This document shows, one piece after another, positions 31,972 through 40,455 of a DNA stretch of 64,000 bases. Numbering within the stretch: position 1 is the first letter of the stretch; each line of letters opens with the position of its first letter. The notes under the pieces were generated by a model, which saw only the letters and a program-made list of their open reading frames with translations, did not search any database and had not been told where the DNA came from. The position numbers and the translations under genes are program-made. Source of the stretch: FEN-1250 sp038237245. Its GTDB lineage: Bacteria; Gemmatimonadota; Gemmatimonadetes; Gemmatimonadales; Gemmatimonadaceae. The stretch covers positions 1 to 64,000 of the forward strand of contig JBBRYY010000002.1 in assembly GCA_038237245.1 (NCBI GenBank). Reading direction: 5' to 3'.

Positions 31972-33257
31972 GCAAGGCTCCGCTCGAGATCCGCGTGCCC
32001 GGCGACAAGTCGCTTTCCCATCGCGCGCTGATCTTCGCCGCACTCGCCAACGGCCGGTCGCGCATCCGCGACATCCTCCTCTCGGCCGACGTCCACAGCA
32101 CGGCTGGCGTGCTCCATGCGCTCGGCGTCGCCGTACCGACGCTCGGCAACGATATCACGATCGATGGGCGCGGGGCACGCGCGCTGATCGAGCCGAGCAG
32201 CGATTTGGACTGCGGCAACAGCGGTACGACGACGCGGCTCATGGCCGGCGTCGCCGCGGGGCTCGACTTCAGAACGCGCTTCATTGGAGATGCGAGTCTC
32301 AGCCGCCGGCCCATGAGGCGCGTCGCGACGCCGCTGATCGCGATGGGCGCGCGCGTAGAGCTCGAGTCGGGCGACGGGCTGCCGATGGTCATCCACGGGG
32401 GCACGCTGCGGTCGATCCGGTGGACGTCGGAGACCGCGAGCGCACAAATCAAGAGTGCGATCCTGCTCGCGGGAGTCGTCGGTGGCGTTGAGGTGGAAGT
32501 AACCGAGCCGTCGCGCTCGCGCAATCACACCGAGCGCATGCTGCGCGCGCTCGGAGCGAACGTCGACGTGGATGTCGTTTCTGCGGGCACACGAGTCCGC
32601 GTGTCGCTCGTGGGCGAGCTCGCGCCACTCGACATCGTGGTGCCCGCAGACCCGTCGTCCGCCTCCTTTCTCATTGCGCTCGCCGTGCTCTCGCACTCGG
32701 CGCAAATCGTGGTGCCGAACGTCTGTCTCAATCCCACTCGCACAGGATTTTTTGATGCGCTACGATCAATGGGCGCCGACGTTCGCATCGAGGAAGGAGA
32801 GGAGCAGGGAGGTGAGCGCACCGGAAGCATTTTCGGTTCGCACTCTTCGCTTCGCGGATTGACGGTTGGAGGAGATCAGGTGCCCTCGATGATCGACGAG
32901 CTTCCATTGCTCGCCTGCGTCGGCGCGCGCGCGCGCGGTGCAACGATCATCAGCGGAGCGCAGGAGCTGCGCGTGAAGGAGAGTGACCGCATCGCCACCG
33001 TGGTCTCGAATCTGCGCGCGATCGGCGCGTCGGCCGAGGAGCGCCCCGATGGACTCGTCGTGGAGGGGAGCGAGATACCCTTGCGCGGGCGCGTCGTGAC
33101 GCACGGCGATCATCGCATCGCGATGGCCTTCGGCATCCTCGGCGCGCTCCCGGGGAACGAGATCGAGATCGATGACCCGGCATGTGTGGCAGTGTCCTAT
33201 CCGGACTTCTGGGACGATCTCGCGCGCGCGACGAGAACCTTCACGGCGAAGAGCTGA
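31968..33257 (+). CDS. aroA: 3-phosphoshikimate 1-carboxyvinyltransferase (EPSP synthase)
   Basis: A 429-residue shikimate-pathway enzyme joining shikimate-3-phosphate and PEP. Motifs: PGDKSLSHRALIFAALANG (active-site Lys/Ser), DCGNSGTTTRLMAG (the LxxGNxGTxxR signature) and ELRVKESDRI near the C-terminus. The GTG start overlaps tyrA by four bases (GTGA). The glyphosate-site sequence is GNSGTTTR rather than GNAGTAMR, so the class of inhibitor sensitivity cannot be called from that alone. Stop is immediately followed by the cmk ATG. Confidence 0.96.
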   Translation: MSKAPLEIRVPGDKSLSHRALIFAALANGRSRIRDILLSADVHSTAGVLHALGVAVPTLGNDITIDGRGARALIEPSSDLDCGNSGTTTRLMAGVAAGLDFRTRFIGDASLSRRPMRRVATPLIAMGARVELESGDGLPMVIHGGTLRSIRWTSETASAQIKSAILLAGVVGGVEVEVTEPSRSRNHTERMLRALGANVDVDVVSAGTRVRVSLVGELAPLDIVVPADPSSASFLIALAVLSHSAQIVVPNVCLNPTRTGFFDALRSMGADVRIEEGEEQGGERTGSIFGSHSSLRGLTVGGDQVPSMIDELPLLACVGARARGATIISGAQELRVKESDRIATVVSNLRAIGASAEERPDGLVVEGSEIPLRGRVVTHGDHRIAMAFGILGALPGNEIEIDDPACVAVSYPDFWDDLARATRTFTAKS

Positions 33258-33992
33258 ATGACGGCCCCGACCCCTCCGTCATTGCCGCGGATTCGCGGCG
33301 CGCGCGGGTCGCTCGTCGTCGCGATCGATGGTCCTGCCGCATCGGGGAAGTCGTCGACGGCGCAGTGGGTGGCACAGCGTCTCGGCTTTCGTCATGTCGA
33401 CTCGGGTGCGCTCTACCGCGCCGCGACGGCCGTCGCCATCGCGCGCACCAACGAGGAGTTCGACGAGGCGACCGTGCTCGGCGGCCTCGACGAGATCTCG
33501 CTGCACCCTGCGAAGCACTCGTTCACACCGGTGTGGCGGAGCGGCGAGATGGAGGAGCTCATCCGTGCGCCCGAGGTCACTCGGCACGTCTCTCGAGTAG
33601 CGCAGATGGGTGGTGTGCGCGACTGGGTCAATTCGCACGTCCGGATGGCGGCGGAGGGGTGCGATGTCGTGGTCGACGGGCGTGACATCGGGACCGTCGT
33701 CTTCCCGGACGCGGACCTCAAGGTCTTTCTCATCGCGGACCCGTGGGAGCGGGCGCGGCGGCGGCTCACCCAGCGGCACGGCCGAGGGCCGACCGACGCC
33801 GAGATCGCCGACGAGACGGAGCGGCTGGTGCAGCGAGACGCCCGCGATGCGACGCAGACCGTCCAGGCGAAGGACGCGATCCTGATCGACACCACCTATC
33901 TGACGCAGGCCGAGCAGGTCGAGCGGATCGTGTCGCTGGCGGAAATATTCCGCGGTGGCCGGGGAGCGGACGGGTCCGCGACGCGCGGTTGA
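33258..33992 (+). CDS. cmk: Cytidylate kinase
   Basis: A 244-residue P-loop kinase phosphorylating CMP/dCMP. The P-loop is AIDGPAASGKSSTAQWVAQ, DSGALYRAAT forms the NMP-binding segment, and VVDGRDIGTVVFPDADLKVF is the diagnostic cmk motif. The ATG follows the aroA stop with no gap. The order aroA-cmk-rpsA is widely conserved in bacteria, which supports all three names. Confidence 0.96.
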   Translation: MTAPTPPSLPRIRGARGSLVVAIDGPAASGKSSTAQWVAQRLGFRHVDSGALYRAATAVAIARTNEEFDEATVLGGLDEISLHPAKHSFTPVWRSGEMEELIRAPEVTRHVSRVAQMGGVRDWVNSHVRMAAEGCDVVVDGRDIGTVVFPDADLKVFLIADPWERARRRLTQRHGRGPTDAEIADETERLVQRDARDATQTVQAKDAILIDTTYLTQAEQVERIVSLAEIFRGGRGADGSATRG

Positions 33993-34187
33993 GAAGCTAC
34001 GGCCGGTCAGTTGCCATAAACACCCGTCGCTGATAGCTTTACCGGTTCGAATACAAAGATTCGAGCTCGGCCACGTTCGCGCACCGCGTTCGGCGTTGCG
34101 CGCCTTCGTCGTCGGTATTTTCCATCCACATTTTCGACTCGTCGCGGCGAGCCTAAAGACTCCGCGGTTTAGGAGAATCGCAACCGT

Positions 34188-35975
34188 ATGCCTGACCTAG
34201 AAGAAGAGACCACCCCAACAGCGACACTCTCGCAGCGCGACCAGCAGAAGGGGCAGCTGCGCCTTCTCGCCCACGGCGACAACCGGTGGGACGAAGACGA
34301 GTATACGCCCGAGCAGGAAGCGGAGATGATCGAGCTGTACGCGGGCACGCTCGCGTCGATCGATGAAGGAGAGATCGTCAAGTCAAAGGTCCTGGAAATC
34401 CGGGACAACATGGTCATCCTCGACATCGGCTTCAAGTCCGAGGGCGCCGTTCCGCTCGAAGAGTTCAAGGATCATCCCGACCTCAAGCCAGGTGACGAGG
34501 TCGAGGTGTTGCTCGAGCATCTCGAAGACGCAGAGGGTTCGGTCGTTCTTTCGAAGAAGAAAGCCGACTTTATGCGCGTGTGGGAACGCATCCGTCAAGC
34601 GTACGAAACCGATCAGCCGGTGGAAGGCACGCTCGTCAAGAAGATCAAGGGTGGCGTGGTCGTCGACCTCATGGGCGTCGACGCATTCCTTCCGGGTTCG
34701 CAGATCGCGCTTCGTCGCGTTCCGAACATCGACGAGCTGCTTGGTCAGAAGTACGAGTTCAAGATCATCAAGCTCAACAAGCGCCGTCGGAACATCGTCG
34801 TCTCGCGCCGCGTGATCCTCGAGGTCGAGCGGGCGGGCAAGCGCGAGAAGCTGATGAAGGAGCTCCAGAAGGACCAGGTGCGGAAGGGCGTGGTCAAGAA
34901 TATCACGGACTTCGGCGCATTCATCGATCTCGGCGGCGTGGATGGGCTTCTCCACATCACCGACATGTCGTGGGGGCGCATCTCGCATCCGTCCGAGCTG
35001 GTGCACATCGGGCAGGAGCTCGAGGTCAAGATTCTCGACATCGATTGGGAGCGCGAGCGTATTTCGCTCGGTCTCAAGCAGCTGCAGAGCTACCCGTGGA
35101 AAGACGTGGCCGAGAAGTATCCGGTCGGCACGCGCGTCCAGGGGAAGGTCGTCTCGATCACCAACTACGGCGCGTTCATCGAGCTGGAGCCGGGGATCGA
35201 AGGACTGGTGCACATTAGCGAAATGAGCTGGACGCGCAACGTCCGCCACCCGTCGAAGCTCGTGTCGATCGGCGAAGTGATCGAGGCGGTGGTGCTGAAG
35301 GTCGATCCGAACGAAGAGAAGATCTCGCTCGGCATGAAGCAGACGGAGCAGGATCCGTGGGTCGTGCTGCCGTACAAGTACCCGGTGGGCACGCGCATCA
35401 ATGGCAAGGTTCGCAACCTCACGAGCTTCGGTGCATTCGTCGAGATCGAGCCGGGTATCGATGGACTGATCCACATCTCCGACATGAGCTGGACGAAGCG
35501 TGTGCAGCATCCGTCGGAAGTGGTGAAGAAGGGTGACGCGGTGGACGTCGTCATTCTCAACATCGACGCCGAGAACAAGCGGATCTCGCTCGGGCTCAAG
35601 CAGGCGATCGAGGATCCGTGGCTGAGCATCGGTGAGAGCTATCCGGTGAACACGGATGTCAGCGGCCACGTCGTGCGCCTGATGGACAAGGGCGTCGTCG
35701 TCGACATTGGCAACGACATCGAAGGCTTCGTTCCGATCTCGCAGCTCAACCTGGGCAAGCCGGTCGTGAATCCCGCGGACGATGTGTACGAGGGGATGAA
35801 GTTCGACATGCGCGTGCTCGAGGTGGATCCGATTCATCGTCGGATCGTGCTGACGGTAACGAACGTGCCTGAGGATCAGCCACCCCGTCCGGAAACGCCG
35901 AGCAAGGTGATTCCAATGGACGAGGAGAATGTGCCCGCTCCGATCGACATGGACGAGATTGACGCGATCGAGTAG
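34188..35975 (+). CDS. rpsA: 30S ribosomal protein S1
   Basis: A 595-residue protein with six OB-fold S1 domains. Successive repeats show the characteristic G-x-V-x-x-I-T-x-F/Y-G-A-F-I-x-L ... G-L-V/L-H-I-S segments (for instance GVVKNITDFGAFIDLGGVDG, GKVVSITNYGAFIELEPGIE, GKVRNLTSFGAFVEIEPGID). The N-terminal domains bind the ribosome and the later ones mRNA. The first about 50 residues are acidic, as is the C-terminus. A 195-base leader separates it from cmk and could hold an autoregulatory site. A terminator follows. Confidence 0.97.
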   Translation: MPDLEEETTPTATLSQRDQQKGQLRLLAHGDNRWDEDEYTPEQEAEMIELYAGTLASIDEGEIVKSKVLEIRDNMVILDIGFKSEGAVPLEEFKDHPDLKPGDEVEVLLEHLEDAEGSVVLSKKKADFMRVWERIRQAYETDQPVEGTLVKKIKGGVVVDLMGVDAFLPGSQIALRRVPNIDELLGQKYEFKIIKLNKRRRNIVVSRRVILEVERAGKREKLMKELQKDQVRKGVVKNITDFGAFIDLGGVDGLLHITDMSWGRISHPSELVHIGQELEVKILDIDWERERISLGLKQLQSYPWKDVAEKYPVGTRVQGKVVSITNYGAFIELEPGIEGLVHISEMSWTRNVRHPSKLVSIGEVIEAVVLKVDPNEEKISLGMKQTEQDPWVVLPYKYPVGTRINGKVRNLTSFGAFVEIEPGIDGLIHISDMSWTKRVQHPSEVVKKGDAVDVVILNIDAENKRISLGLKQAIEDPWLSIGESYPVNTDVSGHVVRLMDKGVVVDIGNDIEGFVPISQLNLGKPVVNPADDVYEGMKFDMRVLEVDPIHRRIVLTVTNVPEDQPPRPETPSKVIPMDEENVPAPIDMDEIDAIE

Positions 35976-35996
35976 GCGATCGGTTCGCGAATGGAG

Positions 35997-36027
35997 AACG
36001 CCCCGCCGAAGTCTCTGGCGGGGCGTT
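35997..36027 (+). terminator. Rho-independent terminator after rpsA
   Basis: AACGCCCCGCC (35997-36007) pairs perfectly with GGCGGGGCGTT (36017-36027) around a nine-base loop and is followed by TT. It is 22 bases after the rpsA stop. Confidence 0.88.
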
Positions 36028-36077
36028 TTACATCGGGATCGCCGGCGCTGGCATACTGTGTCGATGGCGAGCTCGGT

Positions 36078-36569
36078 TCAGCTATGGATTTGTCTGACAC
36101 CTACGTACTTCCAATGACTGTCGAATACATCAGCGGTCTCGAAACCGGCCTGCAGCACTCTTGTGTCCTCCACACCGTATGACGTTCCGAGAGTCACGAC
36201 GTAAAGTGTGTAACTCGAGCGCTTCTCCAACTGCTTCAAATCGAAGGCCGCTGCCGCTTTCGCGCATATGGCTTCGTCCACGACGAGGACGACCTGCGAC
36301 GGCGTGACGGTCGCCAATCCCATTGTAGTTTTCTCTATTGTACCACCCATATCCGACTTCGCGACAAAGGCCTTGAAGTTAGCGATGAGCCGATCGCTCG
36401 TGGCGTTCTTGGGCCCGCAGCTTCCGATGATAGCCCGGGCATCGCGCGTGCCCGCCGTCACGGTCGCTGCATTCATCATGAGTAGAGCCGTCACGAGCAA
36501 CATCGTTGCGAGTCGTCGTGACACTTTCGTGGCGGCCGCGCATACGGCTGCGTTCCTTGCATTTTTCAT
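36078..36569 (-). CDS. Secreted hypothetical protein, 163 aa
   Basis: The N-terminus is a signal peptide (KVSRRLATMLLVTALLMMNA-ATVTAG). The mature part has two cysteines (in IGSCGPK and EAICAKA) and a folded look: SQVVLVVDEAICAKAAAAFD and TLYVVTLGTSYGVEDTRVL. It is convergent with rpsA beyond the terminator. No family recognised; an exported small protein of unknown role. Confidence 0.7.
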   Translation of the reverse strand: MKNARNAAVCAAATKVSRRLATMLLVTALLMMNAATVTAGTRDARAIIGSCGPKNATSDRLIANFKAFVAKSDMGGTIEKTTMGLATVTPSQVVLVVDEAICAKAAAAFDLKQLEKRSSYTLYVVTLGTSYGVEDTRVLQAGFETADVFDSHWKYVGVRQIHS

Positions 36570-37005
36570 GGGTCCCTCGTGCGTCCGGGTATGACGTTCG
36601 CGTCACCGCGTGCGGGAGTATAGCTCGCAGACGTGGCGGATGCTTGTGATCCGGATGTAATCCGACTCTTCGTCGGATCGCATATTAATCGCTGGGCGGA
36701 CGTCGACCAGCGAATTATTGTCCTCTACGACCACGTATACGCGCCCTTCGTATCGACGATCGGTTTGTTCGAGACGGCGCTATCCGAAGCAGCCGCCGGG
36801 CTTGATTGCGCTTTTACAGCCAACTGCAAGACTAAGAATCGCTGCTAAAGGGAACGTGCATATCGACGTCTTCACGGCGACTGTGTGGGAAGCAATCGAG
36901 GAGGCTCCGCATGATTGGATCCGCTGCGGCAATGGAGTTGCAAGCGGGACGCAGTCCACCTTATCGTTTGCACAACAGATCTGTAAAGTTTTCCGGGACG
37001 TGCAA
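36570..37005. other. Intergenic stretch, divergent promoters
   Basis: The 436-bp gap between the leftward secreted-protein gene and the rightward S41 protease. A small hairpin TCCGAC-TCTTC-GTCGGA lies around 36662-36678. A 71-codon open frame (36633-36848) has no recognisable features. Promoters of the two flanking genes should be here. Confidence 0.4.
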
Positions 37006-38346
37006 ATGAGCCGAATTGCGCATCTGGCACGTGTATTGTCCGTTGTTGCTTTTACATGCACGGTCTTCACGGCTTGCTCCGCACCTGCAGCACGCGCCCA
37101 GGACATGAGCGGCCCCGAACGCAAGACGATGGAAGAGATGCTCCACGGCGTTCGTGGAGAGATCGCGAAGAGCTACTACGACTCGACATACGGCGGAATG
37201 AATCTCGCCGCCGTATACGATTCCGCGGCCACGCGCATCCATGATGCGCATTCCGTCGACGCAGCGCTTGCCGCGATTGCGTGGTTCACCCTCGAGCTGC
37301 ACGACTCGCACACATTCTTCGTTCCCCCGCCGCGCACGGTGCAGGCGGAGTATGGCTGGGAAATGGCGATGGTCGGCGATTCCTGCCTCGTGCTTCGGGT
37401 GAAGGCGGGCAGCGACGCGGAGCGCCAGGGCGTGCATCGCGGGGATCATGTGCTGAGCATCAATGGCATCACACCCACACGTCAGAATCTCTGGCAGATC
37501 AACTACCTCTTTTGGATTCTGAGCCCGCGGCCGAGCCTGCGAATCGTCGTGCGTGCCCCGGGAGGCGAGCCGCGCACACTCGATCTCGCGTCGAAGGTGC
37601 GAGAGCGCAGCAAGATCGTCGATCTCACCGGCGCAGATGGCGGCCGCGATATCGGGCGGCTCGTGCGCGAAGGCGAGAGGGAAGAGGAGATGTACCGCGG
37701 AAAGACCATCGAGGTCGGCAACGACGTCCTCGTGTGGAAGATGCCCACATTCGAAGTTGGTGTCGACGAAGTTCACGACGCATTCAAGCGCGCGCGCGGT
37801 CGAAAGGCGCTCGTCCTCGACCTTCGCGGCAACGGAGGCGGCTACGAACGTATTCTCCTGGAGATGATTGCGCGGCTCAACCATGATGACGTCCAGGTAG
37901 GGAGAACGCGCGAGCGCAACAAGCTCACCAGCCTCCTAGCGAAGGGTGACGGGAAGGACGCGTTCGCGGGACAACTCTTGGTGCTGACCGACAGCCGCTC
38001 GGCATCCTCATCGGAAATTCTTGCCCGGAACGTTCAGCTCACAGGGCGCGGAAAGGTACTCGGCGATCGCACCGCAGGTGCCGTGATGCGTGCGAAATAC
38101 CATTCCCTCAAGCTCGGCATGGAGACCGCCACCTTGTATGGGGTTCAGGTCACGGAGGCTGACCTAACGATGTCCGACGACGCGAGACTCGAAGGCGTGG
38201 GTGTCACTCCGGATGTGCTGCTTCTCCCGGCGGCCAGCGATATCGCCGCAGGACGTGACATCGTGTTGGCACGGGCCCTCACGCTCGCCGGCGCGCCAAC
38301 GGATCCTGAGCGAGCCAGTGCGCTCTACACCAGGAAGAAGCCCTGA
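37006..38346 (+). CDS. S41-family peptidase with PDZ domain
   Basis: A 446-residue exported protease. A signal sequence (MSRIAHLARVLSVVAFTCTV, with cysteines near 20 and 25 that could be a lipobox) starts at ATG 37006. A PDZ-like domain spans about 115-200 (GDSCLVLRVKAGSDAERQGV with HRGDHVLSINGI). The S41 catalytic domain has LVLDLRGNGGG, DSRSASSSEILA with candidate Ser nucleophile, and GDRTAGAV. C-terminal processing peptidases with this make-up cut proteins in the periplasm. The Ser/Lys dyad is probable (Ser in SASSSE; Lys in VLGDRTAG is replaced by Arg, so activity needs checking). Confidence 0.85.
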   Translation: MSRIAHLARVLSVVAFTCTVFTACSAPAARAQDMSGPERKTMEEMLHGVRGEIAKSYYDSTYGGMNLAAVYDSAATRIHDAHSVDAALAAIAWFTLELHDSHTFFVPPPRTVQAEYGWEMAMVGDSCLVLRVKAGSDAERQGVHRGDHVLSINGITPTRQNLWQINYLFWILSPRPSLRIVVRAPGGEPRTLDLASKVRERSKIVDLTGADGGRDIGRLVREGEREEEMYRGKTIEVGNDVLVWKMPTFEVGVDEVHDAFKRARGRKALVLDLRGNGGGYERILLEMIARLNHDDVQVGRTRERNKLTSLLAKGDGKDAFAGQLLVLTDSRSASSSEILARNVQLTGRGKVLGDRTAGAVMRAKYHSLKLGMETATLYGVQVTEADLTMSDDARLEGVGVTPDVLLLPAASDIAAGRDIVLARALTLAGAPTDPERASALYTRKKP

Positions 38347-38398
38347 CGGCTCGCTCGTCGCTGGATACCCGCTCCGCCGGGCGCTACTTTCCCCCCTC

Positions 38399-39949
38399 AT
38401 GACGATGCGAGAGAAACTCGAGTTCCTCGAGCGCCACCGGACATCTTCCGAGGTGGGGGGCGGTGCCGCGCGACTGGCTGCGCAGCACGCCAAGGGAAAG
38501 CTCTCCGCGCGCGAGCGGCTCGACCTCCTGCTCGACGACGGCAGCTTCGTCGAGCTCGACCGCTTCGTCACCTCGCGCTCCGGCGCGAGCGGCGACGGCG
38601 ACTCGAGCGTCTTCGGCGATGGCGTCGTCACCGGCTACGGCCGCATCGATGGACGTCTCGTGTACGTGTTCTCGCAGGACTTCACCGTCTTCGGCGGCTC
38701 GCTCTCCGAGGCGCACGCCGAAAAGATCTGCAAGGTGATGGACCTCGCCGTGCGAAACGGCGCTCCAATGATCGGACTCAACGACTCCGGGGGCGCGCGC
38801 ATCCAGGAGGGCGTCGTCTCGCTTGGCGGCTACGCCGACATCTTCCTGCGCAATACGCTTGCGTCGGGCGTGGTGCCGCAGATCTCCGCGATCCTCGGTC
38901 CGTGCGCCGGCGGGGCCGTGTACTCGCCCGCGATCACCGACTTCGTCTATATGGTACGCGGCACGTCGTACATGTTCGTCACGGGTCCGAACGTCGTGAA
39001 GACGGTGACGCACGAAGACGTGACCATGGAGGAGCTCGGCGGCGCGGACACGCACGCCTCGGTGTCTGGCGTCGCGCACTTCGCCTGCGATTCGGAGATC
39101 GCCTGTCTCCAGCAGATCCGCGATCTCTTCCGCTTCATCCCCTCGAACAACCTCGGCGAGTCGCCGCGCGGCAGTGGTAGAGATCCGCGCGACCGCCGCG
39201 ATGAGGCGCTGCTCGACATCGTTCCGGACAATCCGAACAAGCCGTACGACATGCACGACGTGCTGCGCCGCGTCATCGACGATGGCGATTTCCTCGAGGT
39301 GCATCGCGACTACGGCGCGAATATCATCTGCGGCTTTGCGCATCTCGGGAGCCATGGCGTGGGTATCGTCGCCAATCAGCCGGCGGTGCTCGCCGGCGTC
39401 CTCGATATTCCGGCGTCGATCAAGGCCGCGCGCTTCATTCGCTTCTGCGATGCGTTCAACATCCCGATTGTCACCTTCGAGGATGTTCCGGGCTTTCTGC
39501 CGGGAGTGAGCCAGGAGCACGGCGGTATCATTCGCCACGGCGCGAAGCTGCTCTACGCCTACTGCGAGGCGACGGTTCCCAAGCTCACCGTGATCACGCG
39601 CAAGGCATATGGCGGCGCGTACGACGTCATGAGCAGCAAGCACATCCGCGGCGATTTCAACATCGCGTGGCCCACCGCCGAGATCGCGGTCATGGGCGCG
39701 AAAGGGGCGGTGGAGATTCTCTTCAAGCGAGAGATCGCCGAGAGCGACGATCCCGAGGCCGCGATGGAGGCGAAGGTGGCCGAATACAGCGAGCAGTTCG
39801 CGAACCCGTACGTCGCGGCGTCCCGCGGCTACGTCGACGATGTCATCGATCCTCGCGATACTCGCCCTCGTCTCATCGATGCGCTGGAGACCATGCGCGC
39901 CAAGCGCGACTCGAATCCGCCACGGAAGCACGGGAACATTCCACTCTGA
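38399..39949 (+). CDS. pccB: Acyl-CoA (propionyl/acetyl-CoA) carboxylase carboxyltransferase subunit
   Basis: A 516-residue carboxyltransferase of the PccB/MmdA type. ARERLDLLLDDGSFVELDRF, GLNDSGGARIQEGV, LGPCAGGAVYSPA (oxyanion loop) and the second half VTFEDVPGFLPGVSQEHGGI, KAYGGAYDVMSSK are family signatures. It moves the carboxyl group from biotin to propionyl- or acetyl-CoA. It heads an operon with a biotin carboxylase and a biotin carrier, so a full complex can be made. Substrate (propionyl versus acetyl) is not decided by sequence reading alone. Confidence 0.93.
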   Translation: MTMREKLEFLERHRTSSEVGGGAARLAAQHAKGKLSARERLDLLLDDGSFVELDRFVTSRSGASGDGDSSVFGDGVVTGYGRIDGRLVYVFSQDFTVFGGSLSEAHAEKICKVMDLAVRNGAPMIGLNDSGGARIQEGVVSLGGYADIFLRNTLASGVVPQISAILGPCAGGAVYSPAITDFVYMVRGTSYMFVTGPNVVKTVTHEDVTMEELGGADTHASVSGVAHFACDSEIACLQQIRDLFRFIPSNNLGESPRGSGRDPRDRRDEALLDIVPDNPNKPYDMHDVLRRVIDDGDFLEVHRDYGANIICGFAHLGSHGVGIVANQPAVLAGVLDIPASIKAARFIRFCDAFNIPIVTFEDVPGFLPGVSQEHGGIIRHGAKLLYAYCEATVPKLTVITRKAYGGAYDVMSSKHIRGDFNIAWPTAEIAVMGAKGAVEILFKREIAESDDPEAAMEAKVAEYSEQFANPYVAASRGYVDDVIDPRDTRPRLIDALETMRAKRDSNPPRKHGNIPL

Positions 39950-40455
39950 TGCCGCATCCAAGCAGCACACTCAGGCTCGGAGACCGCGTTCCGTCATTCG
40001 TGCTTCGCGATGCGGTCTCGGACAGCACCTTCGATCTCGCATCGCTGCTCGCCGATCATCGCGGGCTGCTGCTCGTCTTTCATCGCGGCATGTGGTGCCC
40101 GAGCTGCCGTCGCCAGCTCACGGAGCTCGAGAGCGCGCTGCCGAAGCTCGAAGCCGCCGGCATTCGCGTGGCCGCCGTGCTCGCGCAGGCGTGGTACCGC
40201 GTGCGCGTCTCGCTGGAGAAGGCCGGCGACCCATATCGATTCCCGATTCTCTGCGACGGCGATCGGAACGTCGTGAAGGAGTACGGCGTATGGCATCCGC
40301 TCGGCATCGACGCGTTCAACAGCGCGCACCCCGCGTCCTTTCTCATCGACAGTACGGGCATCCTCCGCTACAGCTTCGTCGGCAGCACGCAGTTCCAGCG
40401 CGCGTCGATGAGTGAGATCCTTGCCGTCGCCGAACGCGAGCTGCGTGTTCAATAA
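39949..40455 (+). CDS. Peroxiredoxin-like protein (AhpC/TSA family)
   Basis: A 168-residue thioredoxin-fold protein. LGDRVPSFVLRDAVSDSTFD is the entry of AhpC/TSA proteins; VFHRGMWCPSCRRQLTELES contains a Cys-Pro-Ser-Cys pair in the redox-active place, reminiscent of both thioredoxin CxxC and Prx-like2 proteins. DSTGILRYSFVG is the usual late strand. The ATG overlaps the pccB stop by one base. Likely removes peroxides or reduces disulfides; why it sits inside a carboxylase operon is unclear. Confidence 0.85.
   Translation: MPHPSSTLRLGDRVPSFVLRDAVSDSTFDLASLLADHRGLLLVFHRGMWCPSCRRQLTELESALPKLEAAGIRVAAVLAQAWYRVRVSLEKAGDPYRFPILCDGDRNVVKEYGVWHPLGIDAFNSAHPASFLIDSTGILRYSFVGSTQFQRASMSEILAVAERELRVQ

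Noticed and set aside
34011..34039. TTGCCA-N17-TAGCTT as rpsA promoter
   Set aside because: Spacing is right but the -10 matches only three of six consensus bases; too weak to annotate.
34383..35837. A 484-codon open frame antisense to rpsA
   Set aside because: It mirrors the GC-rich third positions of rpsA; its product is low-complexity (His/Asp/Leu/Arg) and lacks any family pattern, while rpsA on the other strand is unmistakable.
36633..36848. A 71-codon frame in the gap before the S41 protease
   Set aside because: No ribosome site, no motif, and it covers the zone where the divergent promoters are expected.
38384..39970. A 528-codon antisense frame over the carboxyltransferase gene
   Set aside because: Shadow of pccB; composition is Arg/His/Asp-rich and no motif is seen.
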